Source: Liquidambar formosana (lineage: Eukaryota; Streptophyta; Magnoliopsida; Saxifragales; Altingiaceae). Taken from it: 64,000 bases of DNA. Location: assembly GCA_039720395.1 (NCBI GenBank), contig JBBPBK010000048.1, forward strand, positions 565,501 through 629,500, given 5' to 3'. The notes beneath the pieces are model-generated. The model was not told where the DNA came from. It saw nothing but the letters and a program-made list of their open reading frames with translations, and ran no database searches. This document shows, piece after piece, positions 11,665-22,140 of this stretch (position 1 is its first letter; each line of letters opens with the position of its first letter). Both the position numbers and the translations under genes were made by a program.

Positions 11665-11808
11665 CTGTGAAAAGGTTGTTTGAGAGAGACAAGTAAGTGA
11701 GTTGATCAAGCTTGGAAAATGACGATGGGATTTCGCCATTGAAATTATTATCTGAGAGATCCAAATAAGACATTTGCGTAAGGTTGCCAAGCCATGTCGG
11801 AATCGACC
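11665..11808 (-). CDS. RLP exon 5: LRR doublet, 144 bp
   Basis: Acceptor TTTGTAG|GGTCGATTCC, donor TTTTCACAG|GTCAGTTCTC, phase 1/1. It codes exactly 48 residues: GSIPTWLGNLTQMSYLDLSD, then NNFNGEIPSSFSKLDQLTYL, then SLSNNLFT. Both repeats fit the plant extracellular LRR pattern LxxLxLSxNxFxGxIPxx. The intron on its 3' side is shared with the neighbour exon. Confidence 0.8.
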
Positions 11809-12604
11809 CTACAAATAATAGTACGAGAGCAATTAGAAAATTCAAAAATTAACCTTTGAATTAGGCAGGTAGCTTATGATTAACAATACCCCAAAAGTCA
11901 TACGCATATATTACAATTAAGAATATAAGAATAATTGAGGTTTAAAGACACCAATATATGTTATTGTCCTGCTCATTAAGTTATGTGATAAAAAGAGGTT
12001 AGTTAGGATTTGGGGGCGATTTACTTGTAAAGGAACTGGGAAAGGGACTGGTAGCTCATTGCTTGAAATAAAAGGCTATCAAGAGCCCCCTATTCAATAA
12101 GCACCCTTCAAATTCAAAATTTACAGCACCTATTGTTACCAAAGTGTAAATAGTGAAACAAATTTAAGTAGAATTCATGAATATAACCAATGAATTGGTT
12201 ATAATTGAGGTTTAAGGACGCCAACGATGGTAAAGCACACAATCAAGATGCTATTGTTTTATTGAGTGAGTCATGGGATTTGGCCACATGATTCATGGCC
12301 GGGTCCACATGAGGACTTCTCAAGCTTACATGCTAGGATTTGGGGGGCGACTCAATTACTTTTAAATTAAGGAAATGGGACTGTTAGCTCATTACTTGAG
12401 GGAAAGGCTATCAAGAGCACCTTATTCAATGAGCTCCCTTCAAATTCAAAATTTCCAACTCTTATTTCAACGCACGCACCACATCGTCATCTGTGGGTGC
12501 ACATGAGGGTGTCATGGTTAAACTTTCAAATCCAAAGATCATTAATTATTTTGAGCATACATGCAACTTTAAAAAAATAAAAAATAAATAAAGAATAAAA
12601 GCTA

Positions 12605-12983
12605 CTCCATCTTTTTCATATTAATTGTCTTTCTTCCCATTTTGGACCGTTGCAAAATTATTATCCTAATTCAAAAGTCAATGACTTTATGTTAATCAAA
12701 TTCCTAAAATACCTATATATATTCATTGTACTAATTACATGGTATAGACAAAACTCAATTAATGATTTGCACTGCCCTTGAGGGCAAAAGTGAAATGTTA
12801 AATTATAAATGTAAGTGTAAAAGCATTTAAGAGGGTTTCCTAAAAAATTGTGCTTTTTCAAACATGACAATTAATAAGGATTATGGGTGGCAAAATCTTT
12901 GGTTAGTGTCATTTAGCTTCAATTATCTAGTGCCTTCACAATAAGGATTATAAGCCTCCTTAGAAATTGAAGACTAGATGGAG
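12605..12983. mobile_element. Stowaway-like MITE
   Basis: Begins CTCCATCTTTTTCATATTAA after TA and ends ACTAGATGGAG before TA. The first 8 bases are mirrored at the other end. Internal parts (for example 'attcaaaagtcaatgactt') resemble the Stowaway copies at 33544 and 17751. A 12-base phrase AATAAGGATTAT occurs twice near the right end (about 12872 and 12943), suggesting a small secondary duplication. Confidence 0.55.
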
Positions 12984-13458
12984 TAACTGTGTCAATATTA
13001 TTTGAGCCAGATGAACTTTCAATTTAGCCATATTTTTCGTGAAGGTTATGCTGTGGCTAACAAATGTGTTGATATGCGATTAAGATTCAACAGTTTTCAA
13101 TTGTGGTGTTCATTCAACATGATTCTTGTAATTTGCCTTCTTGCAGAGTAAGACCTTAGAGATTATTCATTTCTTTTTCTCTTGTGAACTTTGAGATTTT
13201 TCCAAAACTTTTAATCTTTTTTTTTTTTCTTATCTTGTCTCTTAGTTCCTATTATTAAGAAATTCTAGGTGAATAGCACATGATTTAGAACTCCTAGGGT
13301 GCCTTGTTGGGATGCTGGGTTGTTCTATGATACTTGAAATTCCTTTATTTGATTCCAAAAAAAGAAAAAAATAAAAGCAACATGACAATTAATATGAAAC
13401 AGATTGAGGGTGTATATCAAAAGCACTTTATTCAATGAGTTGTCTTCAAATTTCAAAT

Positions 13459-13640
13459 TTAAGGGCTAGTTTGGAAATTTTAAAAACTAGATCAAACTAG
13501 GTCTATCCTATAACTGTTATTTGGTTTTTAAATAAACCAATTCAGAATTGGTTTGAAAAAAACTATATTTACACCTAGCTTGTTTTTAGAAGAAACCTGA
13601 ACAGATTAGCAAGAAAAAGAGACTGATGAACCAGTGTGAA
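13459..13640. mobile_element. Remnant of a 'GGxCTxGTTTGG' MITE family
   Basis: Begins GGGCTAGTTTGGAAATTTT. Shares 'aaataaac', 'ttggtttgaaaaaaa' and 'agattagcaagaaaaa' in order with 21112-21340 and 28330-28560. The right end is not clear here. Confidence 0.5.
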
Positions 13641-14093
13641 ATGATACATGTGGGCCCACGTGGGGGTCCCATTTTGAGAGCACTTGCCCAAAGTTGTCAT
13701 GAATTTGAGAGCACTTGCCCAAGTCTGAAATTTAAGGTTGCTAATCAATTCTTCAATTAAGTCCACCAAACTCGTCTTATCTACTTTGGCCAACGCTTGT
13801 GGTGAGGCCTTCTTAACTCAAATTAATAGCTTAGATGCGTGTCGGAATTAACTTTTAGCATACTGGAGAGTTTTGTTGCTCAAAATTTTATAGGTGGAGA
13901 CAATTCATGATCCAAAATATGATAGCATGGTGGCATGTGTAAAGATTCGTGCTCCAAATTTATTTTATCTAGTGCAAGCCTCCATTGAGCTTTGAGACAA
14001 TGAGAGCACCTTAATCATAACCTCACCCTTCTCTTAAAAGGTCCAAGTAAAGAAATTGTATCACCATGTTGGAAACAAGGGACGAGAGCTTAC

Positions 14094-14237
14094 CATTGAA
14101 ATGGTTGTTTGAGAGATCGAACTCAGTGAGCTGCTTAAGCTTTGAAAGTGTTGATGGGATTTGGCCACTAAAACTATTACCTCCAAGATACAAAGAAGCT
14201 ATTTGTGTGAGATTGCCAATCCATGCCGGAATCAACC
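14094..14237 (-). CDS. RLP exon 4: LRR doublet, 144 bp
   Basis: Acceptor TGTTCAG|GGTTGATTCC, donor TTTCAATG|GTAAGCTCTC, phase 1/1. It codes 48 residues starting GLIPAWIGNLTQIASLYLGG and ending FDLSNNHFN. Best match among the sisters is 9659-9820 (both begin GLIPAW). Splice sites and frame are intact. Confidence 0.8.
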
Positions 14238-14775
14238 CTGAACAGTTATAAGCATGAGAGAAATAGAATACTTAAAAACTAACCTAAGAATTAACTTGCA
14301 GCATATTATTACCAAAATGTAAATAGTCATGGGAACTATACCAGAATAAATGATCAAACTTAACAAATAAGGTAGTCATAATGGTAAAGGAAACCATCAA
14401 GATGGTGTTGTCCTGTTGAATGAGTTATGGGATAAAGGGAGGTCAGTTGAAATAAGAATTTTTTTTTTAAAAAAAGATATTATTTTCCAAAAAAAAAAAA
14501 ACTCATAGTTAGAAGGATGATTTTGTGGGTAGCAGTGTTACAACTTACATGACCACTAGCATAGGGTCTACGTACCCTCTAAACTCTTAATTAATCACGA
14601 AGCATGCAATTTCCTAATTTGAGTATGGCTAGAGCTTCTTCCAACTATCTTAAGTGCTACATTTGAAGTACCGAGGTTCTTTTACGATTCTTTCAAGTTT
14701 CGACCACTGGCCTAGGGTCTATGAAAATATCTCAAGACTTTCAAGTGGAATTGAGGTCAAAAATTTTTTAGAGAG

Positions 14776-14912
14776 AGGATCCTCTACTTGGGTTTTTGGG
14801 TTGTTTGGGTAATCCAATGGCTGAAAAAAAACAAGCACATATATAGGATGGGGTTGAGCCTTTTAAAGCCGTTGGATGCACCCAAGTACCCAAATACCTA
14901 AACAGAGGATCT
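14776..14912. mobile_element. Short MITE with GAGGATCCTCT-type ends
   Basis: The left arm (AGGATCCTCTACTTGGGTTT, then TTGGGTAATCCAATGGCTG) is imperfectly mirrored by the right arm (AGCCGTTGGATGCACCCAAG, then TAAACAGAGGATCT). About 137 bp, in an RLP intron. Target duplication not clear. Confidence 0.55.
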
Positions 14913-15042
14913 TGCCTTAAATTTTACAACCAACCAGCTTTGGCAAGACAATGAGGGCTCCCTTGTAATAAGTCATAACCTTACCCTTCTATTAATTGTC
15001 TAAGCAATTTAAGAAATCAAGTCATCAAGGATGAGAACTTAC

Positions 15043-15186
15043 CGCTCAAATGGTTGCGAGAGAGATCCAAGTCGGTGAGCTTCTCAAGCTTTAAAAGTGA
15101 TGATGGGATCTGGCCACTGAAATTGTTATCAAAGAGCCATAATATAGATATCTGTGTGAGATTGCCAAGCCATGTTGGAAGGGACC
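15043..15186 (-). CDS. RLP exon 3: LRR doublet, 144 bp
   Basis: Acceptor TTTTTTAG|GGTCCCTTCC, donor TTTGAGCG|GTAAGTTCTC, phase 1/1. It codes GSLPTWLGNLTQISILWLFD, then NNFSGQIPSSLLKLEKLTDL, then DLSRNHLS. The donor AG/GTAAGT context is the strongest of the set. The intron to the next exon (14238-15042) has almost the basic unit length. Confidence 0.8.
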
Positions 15187-15303
15187 CTAAAAAATTGTAA
15201 TATCAGAAAAATAGAAAATTCGAAAAGTAAATTAAAAATTAGGCCTGCTATATACTTATTGTTACCAAAATATAATTAGTCAAACAAATTTTAGCAAAAT
15301 TCA

Positions 15304-15790
15304 TGAAAATATCTGACTGTAGATTGCTGATTGAATCAGGAAGCTCTCCTGAGAAACTCAAGTCATGTAGATCCAAATCCTTGAGGGGATCAATTGCTCA
15401 CGTTAAACTTTGGAAAAAAAACCTGTGAAATGATGGTTGTCCCCTAAATAGAGCTCTTGCATAGGTTTGGTAGGTGGAAAATGTTATTTAAAAATTTTCC
15501 TCACAATCCACAACGTTTTTTTAATTTTTTTTATGGGCAAACCAGAATACCATTAGATAAGGATGGGACAAAAAGTCCAGGACAAAAAACTACCCCGAAC
15601 AAAGCAATAAAGCAAACCCAAATAAAGAACACCCAGCAAAAGAAAACCTCCAAACAAAAAGCCCCCACAATCCACAACGTTGAAGACGGAGAGTTGTTAA
15701 AGAAGATGACAAATTTATAAACGATCTTGGATCAACTGAAGACGAATATGTCTATGAGGTCGAGACCAAGTATTTTTAACAAATTATATT
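15304..15790 (-). pseudogene. RLP exon-1 pseudogene fragment, split by a retroposon
   Basis: On the minus strand this matches the middle of exon 1 (about 18750-19080): the stretches corresponding to DLSGLNFSKEVPNSISNLKS and to the LVLSSNYDL region are recognisable, but stops and frameshifts are present. It is interrupted at 15518-15665 by a retroposon. It lies in the intron between exons 3 and 2, in the same orientation as the gene. That shows a second, larger piece of an RLP was inserted or left behind by unequal exchange. Confidence 0.75.
15502..15681 (-). mobile_element. Short non-LTR retroposon (15518-15665) with 16-bp target duplication
   Basis: CACAATCCACAACGTT occurs at 15502-15517 and again at 15666-15681. 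The insert starts on the plus strand with TTTTTAATTTTTTTT, so the element lies on the minus strand with an A-rich 3' end. Body about 148 bp, no clear tRNA-type promoter seen, so it may be a 5'-truncated LINE tail or a SINE. The ORF at 15457-15720 runs across it and is not a gene. The unbroken site is seen in exon 1 near 18961. Confidence 0.8.
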
Positions 15791-16554
15791 TTGATTATGA
15801 GCTCTATGTAACTTGGAAATCTACAGCACTAATTCTAATACATGTGCTGCATCGTCATGTGTGGACCCACATGCATGAGGAACCCATGGGTAACATTCTA
15901 TTGTAAAGATCCTATCTAGTCTACGGGACACTCTGGTGCACATCTAAACTAATTAACCATATATGATGAGTTCCATTGATCATAAATGATGTAAATAACT
16001 TTTAATCCAAAATGTGAGTGTGGCTCAGTTATTGGAACAATATGGACCGAAGGCTGGGAGATCTCTAACAAGACAATGGAGGCGCACATATCATAACCTT
16101 ACCCAATGGTGGGTCTCATGGAATATGCTAATCGTAGACCGTAGTAGAGAGTCCATAGAAAAATAGCTAGGGATTATGAGCTCAATGATTGGTCTAACAC
16201 ACTATGTTAGAAAATTATAGTAGAAGAGCAATTAGAAAATTTGAAAATTAACCTTCGAATTAGGCAGGTAGCTTATGATTATAGTTTGCCATTCCATATG
16301 ATTGGTCTCACACACCATGTTTATATGGTGTAGTTTGGTCGCTCCAATGTTTATAGTTGGAGCTGACATTTTGTCCAAAATGTGATGGTGTGGAATATGT
16401 AAGTTGATTTTTGTTAAAACCATGTGGATTGATCGAGGGGACAACGCTGGAAAGACAATGAGGGCAAACGTACTTATCATAATCTTCATGTTCTTTTAAA
16501 TGTCTAACTAAATAAACTAAGTCACCGTGTTGGCAACCAAGAATGAGAACTGAC

Positions 16555-16698
16555 CGTTGAAATGATTGCTAAAAAGAGACAACTCAGTGAGCTTTGGAAG
16601 CGTCGAAAGTGATGATGGGATTTGACCATCGAAATTATTCCGTGAGAGCCGTAATGAAGACATTTGTGTGAAGTTGCCAAGCCATGTTGGAATTGACC
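16555..16698 (-). CDS. RLP exon 2: LRR doublet, 144 bp
   Basis: Acceptor ATTCTTCAG|GGTCAATTCC, donor TTTCAACG|GTCAGTTCTC, phase 1/1. It codes GSIPTWLGNFTQMSSLRLSR, then NNFDGQIPSSLSTLPKLTEL, then SLFSNHFN. Exon 1 ends in AAATTCAGTG, so the junction restores a Gly codon (G|GG). This is the pattern at every junction of the array. Confidence 0.8.
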
Positions 16699-17604
16699 CT
16701 GAAGAATTGTAACATTGAGAGAATAGAAAATTCAAAAATCAACTTCAAAACTAAGCACGTAGCATATTGTTACCAAACTGTAAATAGTCAAACAAATTTA
16801 AGTACAATTCATATATATATAATGTTTGTCAAATTTTATTGTACGGATCCTATAGATGCTATTTGTCAAATTCCTGCCTTGTGGATGATGGATGTAGAAA
16901 CAAGGAATCATGTGGGATCCATGATCAAATTTAAGCTTACATGCAATACTGGGTCTTACTTTTGGAAAAACAAAAAAGCATAGGACAAATACTACGACAT
17001 CGGTGACAATTGGTTTTGGATCTCATAATTTGCCATATAGCTTTATTAATTGATCTTATAATTTAAAAATGGGGACCCACATAGTCCTAAATTTTTCTCA
17101 TACAAAGTGTTCCAAAATGATTCAACTTTGTCTGACTCATGCTATAGTGTGGCCGTCAACTGCGTTTTGTGAAAAAAATCAAGAGTAAAAGGAAGCTTAA
17201 AGTTGACAAATAAACGTTGTCATGATTTAAAGACAATCAAGAGAGTAAATGCCTTTTTCAGCTCAAATTTTACTGTAAGGATCCTATATATCCAATTTGG
17301 CCACCGGATGTTCCAGTTTAAATTTAGATCGTCCATGTAATGGGTCCTACTAATCATGAATTTCAAAGATGCATTTTCAAACCTCAAGAAGAGTTTTGTT
17401 TCATCAAATTTTATGGACGGAGTGGACTCGTAATTAATCCAAAATATGATAGAGTGGTGCATATATTGCGATTCAGTCCGGAGCTATTTTGATTAAAGGG
17501 GAGAGCTCGTACCACAAGATAACGAGGTCGTCCATATCATAACCTACGCTCCTTAAAAGGATCTAAGAAAAGAAATCATGTCAATCTCATAATTTGGGAT
17601 GAAA

Positions 17605-17646
17605 GCAACCCAAAAAAGACGCCAAGACATGCTTGCGGAATCAACC
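17605..17646 (-). pseudogene. Relic of another LRR-doublet exon
   Basis: Minus strand shows the exon start GGTTGATTCCGCAAGCATG, the CTTGGC of WLGN, then at once the donor-side phrase TTGCTTTCATCCC. The middle of the exon is deleted. The intron flanks (17550-17600 and beyond) match those of the other units. Dead exon between exons 1 and 2. Confidence 0.65.
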
Positions 17647-17750
17647 TTGTAGAGTGGTTGTGGGAGAGAAATTAGAATATGTAAAAAATAACCTCAGAAT
17701 CCGGCAGCTCCCTTAATCTTACTCAAACGTATATAATCAAATAAATTATA

Positions 17751-17998
17751 CTCCCTCCATTCCTAATTGATTGTCTGCTTTGAAAAAAACATGTATTTCT
17801 AGGAAACCCTATTAAATGCTTTCACATCAATATTTATGTTTTGACATTCCAATTTTGCTCTCAAGTGTACAAGACATTGAAAAAATAGAGAATACCCTTG
17901 TAAAGGTATTTTAGGACATTAAATGAAAAAAAAAATCATTGACTTTTGGAATGTGACAATAATTTTGAAAGGAGGCCAATAATTTAGTAACGGAGGGC
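17751..17998. mobile_element. Stowaway MITE
   Basis: TA followed by CTCCCTCCATTCCTAATTG. The right end reads TTAGTAACGGAGGGCGA, the mirror of the left apart from two changes and a lost TA. This is the standard Stowaway end. Length about 248 bp. Confidence 0.75.
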
Positions 17999-18462
17999 GA
18001 ACAAGAATTCAAGAATATATTCAGTGAGTTGGTTATAATTGAGGTCTAAGGACACCAATGATCGTAAAGCTAGCAAACCACCGAGGGCACCATGGGTGAA
18101 CTTTCAAACCCGAAAATGCCAAAAATGCCCTCTTTGTGGTGTTGAGGAATGCTTGTAGTGGTGGGGATGGGACTATGGGAGTGGTGTTGCCTATGTTTAA
18201 TTTGTGAATCGCAAACCAAGGCACTAAAATCCCCTATCGTGTGTGTAATTTGTCATTTTTGTTTAGCTTGCATTTTGAGATTTAAGGTACCCATAGCCCC
18301 AACCTAGGTATATTTTATGGATTTATCAATAAAGTTTTCCTTTACCAAACAAAATTATCAATAAATTTTTCCTCCTTCCGTGGGGGTTCCAAAAACTTAA
18401 AAGAACAAAAAAGAAAATGGTAACAAATAATTTGAAATTGGCAGTTGAGGATGGGAACTTAC

Positions 18463-19678
18463 CACTGAATTTGTTGTCTGAGAGATCTAAAAAACTGAGC
18501 TGCCCAAGGTTTGACAGTGATGATGGGATCTCACCCTTGAAATTGTTATTTGAAAGGTCCAGATGAGTGATTTTTGTAAGGTTTCCATAGAATGCTAGGA
18601 TGGACTCACTGAATGTGTTGTATGAGAGATCTAAAAAACTGAGTTGCCCAAGGTTTGACAGTGATGATGGGATCTCACCCTTGAAATTGTTATATGAAAG
18701 GTCCAGATGAGTGAGTTTCGTAAGGTTTCCATGGAATGCTGGGATAGACCTCGAGAGGCTACAAGACGAGATATCCAAATAATTCAAAGACTTGAGATTA
18801 CTGATTGAATTGGGCACTTCTTTTGAGAAATTCAAACCAGATAGATCCAAAAACTTCAAGGTACTATTCCAATTAACCTTTGGAAAATAAACAGTGAGAT
18901 CGTAGTTGGAGGATAAAACAAGCTTCTGTAGGTTTGGGAAAGCGTTATTTGGGAATTTCCCTCGCAATCCGCAATCTCTTAGACTAAGAGTTGTCAAAGA
19001 AGAATATAGAATACTTAAGGAGTCAAGTTCAACCGAAGACATGTCTACTCCACCAAGATCAAGTTCCCTTAATTCAGTTAAGTTTTGGACTAAATTTTTC
19101 AGTTCAGAAGTATTGAGTCTCGATAATAAATTAATCCTAGTAGATCTATCCAAATTATAAGAAAGATCAAGTGAAATCAATTTGGACATGTGGAAGATTT
19201 CTGATGGAATAGGGCCAGAAAATACAGAGGAAGAGAGGTTGAGATGCGTCAAACTTGTAAACCCACCAAACTTAGATGAAATTTGGGAGTAATCAAAGTC
19301 ATTGAAAGCGAGGTTGAGGCGTTGGAGGTGAGAAAGGTGAAAGAGGCTGCTGTTGGAATGGATTGTGCCCTGAAGCCAGCTGCAACTGAGATCGAGGCTA
19401 ACCATGTGGCCTGTCACCCTATCACACTTGACCCCATCCCATGAGCAGCAATCAGCATTCTCCTTCCAATTGAGCATCTTTGGATAGGATTGATCACACC
19501 AATTAGAAGCAGATCTGTGGAAGGAAAAGCTGTTCTTTAATTGAAGCAAGGCAAAGCTCTGGTCATGAGGGCACAATTGGGTAGAAGAAGCATTAGAAGA
19601 GAAAGATGATAATGATGAACAATTAACTTGACCAAGCAAGATAAAGATAAGGAGTCCAAGGCACATAAACAACCCCAT
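18463..19678 (-). CDS. RLP exon 1: signal peptide, LRR N-cap and N-terminal LRRs
   Basis: Start ATG at 19678. Residues 1-20 are a hydrophobic signal peptide (MGLFMCLGLLIFILLGQVNC). Residues about 35-95 form the LRR N-cap: CPHDQSFALLQLKNSF, then ADCCSWDGVKCD with the paired cysteines. LRRs follow to residue 405, where the exon stops at the donor AAATTCAGTG|GTAAGTTCCC. An ORF runs on to 18326 without LRRs, which is read-through into the intron. The last 288 bp are two copies of one 144-bp LRR doublet in tandem (18463-18606 and 18607-18750). This exon is open and undamaged, so a truncated secreted LRR protein could still be made. Confidence 0.9.
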
Positions 19679-19800
19679 CTTTCCTTGTAATTAAGACAAT
19701 AAAAAAATTAGGATATGACAGATTGTTGTTGGAAGGAGATGGTTAAGCAGAGACGTATATTTATACAAAAGGGGGAGGGAAAGCCACATTAATTGTTAGA
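19679..19800 (-). promoter_or_regulatory. RLP 5' leader and TATA box
   Basis: On the minus strand TATAAATA lies at 19758-19765, about 80 bp upstream of the ATG at 19678, a normal plant distance allowing a short leader. The same segment, without the coding exon, recurs at 42176-42301. Confidence 0.6.
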
Positions 19801-20129
19801 CACTAGACAAGATTGGTCCCGCAATAAGTGGATGAATTGGACTTCCAAATTGTATCCCATCCCTCTGTCACCCTATTAATATTGCGACACGTGTTTCACT
19901 CAAATCTTGAGTTCAATAGAGGAAACCCACCGTGAAACCATTATTTGAATTTATTTAAAACATAATAAACAATAAAAATAGAAAATTTCCTACTCAAAGC
20001 TTGAAGGAGCCGATCAACCATTTTTATACCTAACACAAATCTTACCTGCACTCACGCCCTTTCTCCTTCATATTCTTCCTACCCTTAATTTCCATGAGTT
20101 CTCACATGAAACCCAGCCCACCAGGAACC
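19801..20129. other. RLP upstream flank, nothing recognised
   Basis: No ORF, terminal repeats or clear promoter elements beyond the TATA box described separately. Confidence 0.5.
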
Positions 20130-21111
20130 TGTCATACCCCCACTAGCACCTCTAAACCTCCATTGGATTTCACTACCTAAAATAAAAATAAAAAATAAAA
20201 AAATAAAAGAAGAAATAAATCAAGTGAAGAATGAAGAGGATACCCCAAAGATTACAGGGGTTGAGTCGCCGGTGTTTGCGATTAGACATGAGGAGAAACT
20301 AAGTACCAAACAACAATTTTTAATTCTTTCTCACACTAATTTTTTTACAGAAAAGATATTCATGTTTCCTATATCAATCACAATACATATATTAAATTAT
20401 TAATAGAAAGATTTCTTCCTTTATGTTCATTAGATGGCCAAAAAAAAAAAAAAAAGAGTAAATAAAATAATAGTGGAGCTGTGAAGTTCCCCTGGGAGAG
20501 GAAACTGATAAGAGAGAGGGAGATGAAAGGAGTCGTTCTAATTTGCCGGCGTCAAATTGTGTGATTTGTTTCTCCTGATTTTTTTAGGGCACAGATTTGA
20601 GCTAGCTGTCTATGTCCGGTTCAAATCAGACGTGGGCTAGTGCGGTCGAGATGGGGGCCGATCCTCTTGCATGAAAAAAGAGATAAGGGTCCCGCCAAAA
20701 TTGGCTGTAAAGCAGATGCAGAGAATATAATTGAGTCATCTTCCCATACGAAAAACACCTAAACATGACCTGTTTTTCATTTAATATTTCCTAACATAAC
20801 AAAAAGCCATAGCCCCAGCTTGCACCTTTTATTGTTTATACACATGCATTGATGAATGCTGATTTTGACACCCCTTTTTGTCAACAAATAAAAAAACACA
20901 CTAACTCCCACCAAAAAGACAATTTTGACACTCCCAAAGTTATATTTCCATCCAGACAGGGACAGTTTTGACTATGTATTAATGACCTCGATTAGATTTG
21001 TTACAGAGTTTTATGTTATGCATCCTACCATGCTTTGGATTATGGGCGTAATTCGGTTTGAATTAGGTCAATTTGACCTCAACCCTAAACCAAATTCTCA
21101 CTTTTCTTTAG

Positions 21112-21340
21112 GATCTGTTTGAGAATTTGAAAAAATAGATCAGACTGGATCTAATTGTTATTAGATTTTTAAATAAACAAACTTATAGTTGGTTTGAAAA
21201 AAATTATGTTTATACTTTACTTTCAGCAAAAAGCTAAATAGATTAGCAAGAAAAAAAATATTTACCAAGCAGTGTAAAATCAAAATTAGTCAAACTTATT
21301 TCACTAGCCAAGTTTTTAGATTTACCAAACAGTCCCAGGA
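21112..21340. mobile_element. MITE with GGATCTGTTTG / CCAAACAGTCCC ends, copy in block E
   Basis: Left end TTTAGGATCTGTTTGAGAAT, right end TTAGATTTACCAAACAGTCC, imperfect mirror images. Related copies at 13459 and 28330. No coding capacity. Confidence 0.55.
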
Positions 21341-21344
21341 GATT

Positions 21345-21535
21345 GGGTGCAACGGCCTTAGTCTGGTTCGATTTTCTATGTGGATCGTTTTCACATATAA
21401 ACCAAGGAGGTTATTTGTGACAAAAAATTTTCAAAGAGATGCAATTAGGGAGGCTCGAACACTGCACCCTATGATCACCTTTAGGCACTTTGCCACCTAT
21501 CCAACTGTTCGGCACGAATGCTTTCATGCAACAAA
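21345..21535 (-). mobile_element. tRNA-derived SINE-like segment
   Basis: On the minus strand: GTTGGATAGGTGGCAAAGTG (A-box-like) followed about 40 bases later by GTGTTCGAGCCTCCC (B-box-like), then a body ending before the MITE. The spacing suits a pol III promoter. Duplicate at about 28562-28745. Target duplication not found. Confidence 0.5.
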
Positions 21536-22140
21536 TATTATTTCTGTTTTAGTTCATATGTTTATTAATAAATTCAAATATATTTAGAATGACATATTTA
21601 AAATATATTTAAAAGTCATGTATGTACACTTCTTCCATTAAGTCAGAGAATTAGTTTGGACACACATGGAATAAGATTATTGGTGTGACAGAAGAATGGG
21701 ACACAAATTGGGGATAGAAGATCTGAATTAACTCACACTAGATAGTATTGGACTTGTAATAAGTAGATGAATTGGACTTCCAAGACCCTGCACTAAGAAC
21801 TAGTGCTAGTGTGGAAATAAGGGACCATGTGGGAGCCATGAACAAAGACATGCTAGGGGCTGATTTGGCCCGTGTGTGACTTTTTTGGTTTTGCCTTCTC
21901 AGTCCACTTTTCCAAGTCTAACTAAATTTGCCTAGCTTTTGCAAGGAATTTTGATGATCAATAATGGGCAATGGCGAAGGCAACAGGTCGGGATGACTTT
22001 TCCTACATCACTAGGACTAGCTATGCTTCCATGCCAAAAAGTAGCTACGCTGTCGTGGTTAAATGAAACGCCCGGAATAGTGGTCAAGTGGTCCCAAATC
22101 AATTAAAGATGGAACGGTGGACTATGATGTTACAGAGGCT

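Larger units (their letters stand above)
10237..12135. repeat. Tandem duplication of an exon-plus-intron unit (about 0.94 kb x 2)
   Basis: 10237-11174 and 11175-12135 match over most of their length, including the intron phrase 'gaagagctcgtgccaacacc' at about 10387 and 11338 and the exons at 10713 and 11665 (start-to-start 952 bp). The ORFs at 10358-10591 and 11309-11587 are the same intron sequence read twice and are not genes. The second copy has the full 144-bp exon, the first only 72 bp. Confidence 0.85.
12136..14093. other. Large RLP intron without readable LRR exon
   Basis: The distance between exons here (2.4 kb) is about 2.5 times the usual 0.95-1.05 kb unit, as if one unit had been lost or overwritten. 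It contains a Stowaway-like MITE (12605-12983), a hAT-like MITE remnant (about 13459-13640) and intron phrases shared with the other units (about 13850-14045). I see no LRR codons. Confidence 0.55.
7441..19678 (-). pseudogene. Cf-9-type LRR receptor-like protein gene, 8-exon model, broken
   Basis: A plasma-membrane RLP senses ligands outside the cell with LRRs and signals through partner kinases. Cf-type family members act in pathogen recognition (family knowledge). I join the coding pieces by splice sites that all have phase 1: 18463-19678, 16555-16698, 15043-15186, 14094-14237, 11665-11808, 10713-10784, 9659-9820 and 7441-8799. The first exon supplies the signal peptide, LRR N-cap and first LRRs, the middle exons one or two LRRs each, the last exon the final LRRs, juxtamembrane region, helix and tail. 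Damage: a one-base frameshift near 7876, a missing stretch before the last exon, a collapsed exon 10713-10784, and pseudo-exons at 15.3 and 17.6 kb. Canonical Cf-type genes have no introns in the LRR region, so this structure is unusual. Alternatively, several genes fused by deletion. Confidence 0.7.
20130..22140. repeat. Duplicated block E, copy 1 (other copy about 27310-29360)
   Basis: About 2 kb of non-coding DNA, starting near 'cccccactagcacctctaaa', present again from 27315. A shortened third copy starts at 39965. It contains the MITE at 21112-21340 and the SINE-like segment at 21345-21535. ORFs at 20925-21122 and 21378-21587 are not kept intact between copies. Confidence 0.85.

Noticed and set aside
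21345..21535. Possible tRNA gene (A- and B-box-like words on the minus strand)
   Set aside because: No cloverleaf can be formed with a proper anticodon arm. It fits better as a SINE-type segment.
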